Origin: an uncultured bacterium
Lineage (GTDB): Bacteria; Planctomycetota; Phycisphaerae; Phycisphaerales; UBA1924
Reading direction: 5' to 3'
Assembly: GCA_938003595.1 (NCBI GenBank)
Contig: CALKYH010000171.1
Location: 1-6,342, forward strand
Length of the DNA: 6,342 nt
Position numbers and translations under genes: made by a program. Below are positions 5,720 through 6,342 of the stretch, piece after piece (position 1 is the first letter of the stretch; each line of letters begins with the position of its first letter). The notes below the pieces were generated by a model. The model ran no database searches. It was not told the origin of the DNA and saw nothing but the letters and a program-made list of their open reading frames with translations.

Positions 5720-6342
5720 ATGCCGCAGAGAATCGATCTTGACCAGCAGGCCGCGGAAGCCCGGCGCCCGATCGACGCGAACTGGTCGCCGAAGAAGAAG
5801 AAGGTCGTCGGCGCCGCCGCGGGCGCCGTGGCGCTGCTGGCGCTGACCGGCGGAGTGTGGGCGGCGCTGGCGTCGCGCCAGCCGGGGCTGCCGACGAGCG
5901 CCGAGGATGTGCTGAGCGTCATGTCCTCGCCCGCGTTCGAGAAGATGAGCAGCGACCGCAAGAGCCAGTACATCGCCGAGGCGCAGCGCATCATGCGCGA
6001 CATGAGCGACGAGGACCGGGCCAAGCTGCGCGAGGACGAGCGGGCGCGCAAGGCGATGGAGCAGATGCGCAACGAGATGTTCGACGAGATGGCGCGCCGC
6101 TTCGCCCGGGGCGAGCCGATGCAGTGGCCCGGCGCCGGCGAGCGGCGCGAGGGCCCGTCGCCGGAGGAGATGCGCCGCCGTCGCGAGCAGGCCGAGCAGA
6201 TGAGCGAGGAGGACCGGGCCAAGCGGATGGAGGAGATGCGCCAGCGCGTCAACCAGCAGTTCGACGCCCAGGTCTCCGGCGGCAACGCCCAGTCCGGCGG
6301 GCTGCGCTCCGAGATGTTCAAGCGGGGCATGGGCGGCATGCG
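5720..6342 (+). CDS. Unrecognised single-pass membrane protein, Met-rich and helical, 3'-truncated by window edge
   Basis: The frame is open to the window end and gives at least 207 residues. I do not recognise the family. Residues 1-28 are polar and end in a KKKK stretch. Residues 29-51 form one membrane helix (VVGAAAGAVALLALTGGVWAALA). By the positive-inside rule the rest should be outside the cytoplasm. From about 62 to 185 the chain is highly charged and probably helical or coiled coil, with a Pro/Gly break near 131-148. MSDEDRAK (95-102) is repeated as MSEEDRAK (161-168), and ME(Q/E)MR occurs at 113 and 170. There are 16 Met among the 157 residues after the membrane helix and no Cys or His. 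A Gly/Ser/Gln stretch follows at 186-194. AAGGGAG (5707-5713), six bases before ATG, supports the start. The 45-nt gap and shared strand suggest co-transcription with the pseudopilin, hinting at a link with secretion or the cell surface. Confidence 0.82.
   Translation, partial: MPQRIDLDQQAAEARRPIDANWSPKKKKVVGAAAGAVALLALTGGVWAALASRQPGLPTSAEDVLSVMSSPAFEKMSSDRKSQYIAEAQRIMRDMSDEDRAKLREDERARKAMEQMRNEMFDEMARRFARGEPMQWPGAGERREGPSPEEMRRRREQAEQMSEEDRAKRMEEMRQRVNQQFDAQVSGGNAQSGGLRSEMFKRGMGGM

Noticed and set aside
5557..6339. A 260-codon minus-strand frame at the right edge
   Set aside because: It overlaps the plus-strand membrane-protein gene, which has a good ribosome-binding site, a membrane helix and regular charged helices; the minus-strand product is Ser/Arg/Ala-rich without motifs.
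1..6342. CRISPR arrays, tRNA or rRNA genes, insertion sequences, phage genes or attachment sites
   Set aside because: I saw no spaced direct repeats, tRNA-like cloverleaf, transposase motif or terminal inverted repeats on either strand.

Overview
The window is GC-rich (roughly two-thirds G+C by eye). It carries four protein-coding genes, two of them cut by the window edges. The mix suggests a planctomycete-type bacterium, perhaps of the Phycisphaerae. The evidence is a short type II/IV pseudopilin with a GFSLIE prepilin motif and a C-terminal 'VLFVDGHV' signature, a secreted Tricorn-like protease, and lysine/aspartate-rich linkers. The lineage is inferred from style only; there is no rRNA or other marker gene.

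Layout. (1) Positions 1-1031 (+) hold the 3' portion of an RtcB-family RNA ligase gene with its metal-binding and guanylation residues intact. (2) Positions 1032-1139 form a 108-nt gap between two converging genes, with a strong hairpin whose T-tract lies on the minus strand, so it terminates the protease gene. (3) Positions 1140-4859 (-) encode a 1239-residue exported Tricorn/S41 protease with beta-propeller repeats, a PDZ-like region and a C-terminal serine protease core. Its propeller part is interrupted by a charged linker that itself contains a small beta-rich domain. (4) Positions 4860-5086 form a 227-nt divergent control region with a good Shine-Dalgarno and GTG start, a leader hairpin and a possible -10 element for the protease. 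(5) Positions 5087-5674 (+) encode a pseudopilin-like secreted/surface protein. (6) Positions 5720-6342 (+) hold the 5' part of an unrecognised, Met-rich, membrane-anchored helical protein, probably co-transcribed with the pseudopilin.

The genes do not form one obvious pathway. RtcB acts on RNA in the cytoplasm, while the other three products are exported or membrane-anchored. The most unusual window-wide signal is that the tetranucleotide ACGT is completely absent. All 17 Asp/His/Asn/Tyr codons that precede a Val codon are NAT, although NAC dominates elsewhere. This looks like active avoidance of the ACGT palindrome and may point to a restriction-modification or DNA-modification history. The second notable point is the domain nested inside the Tricorn protein.
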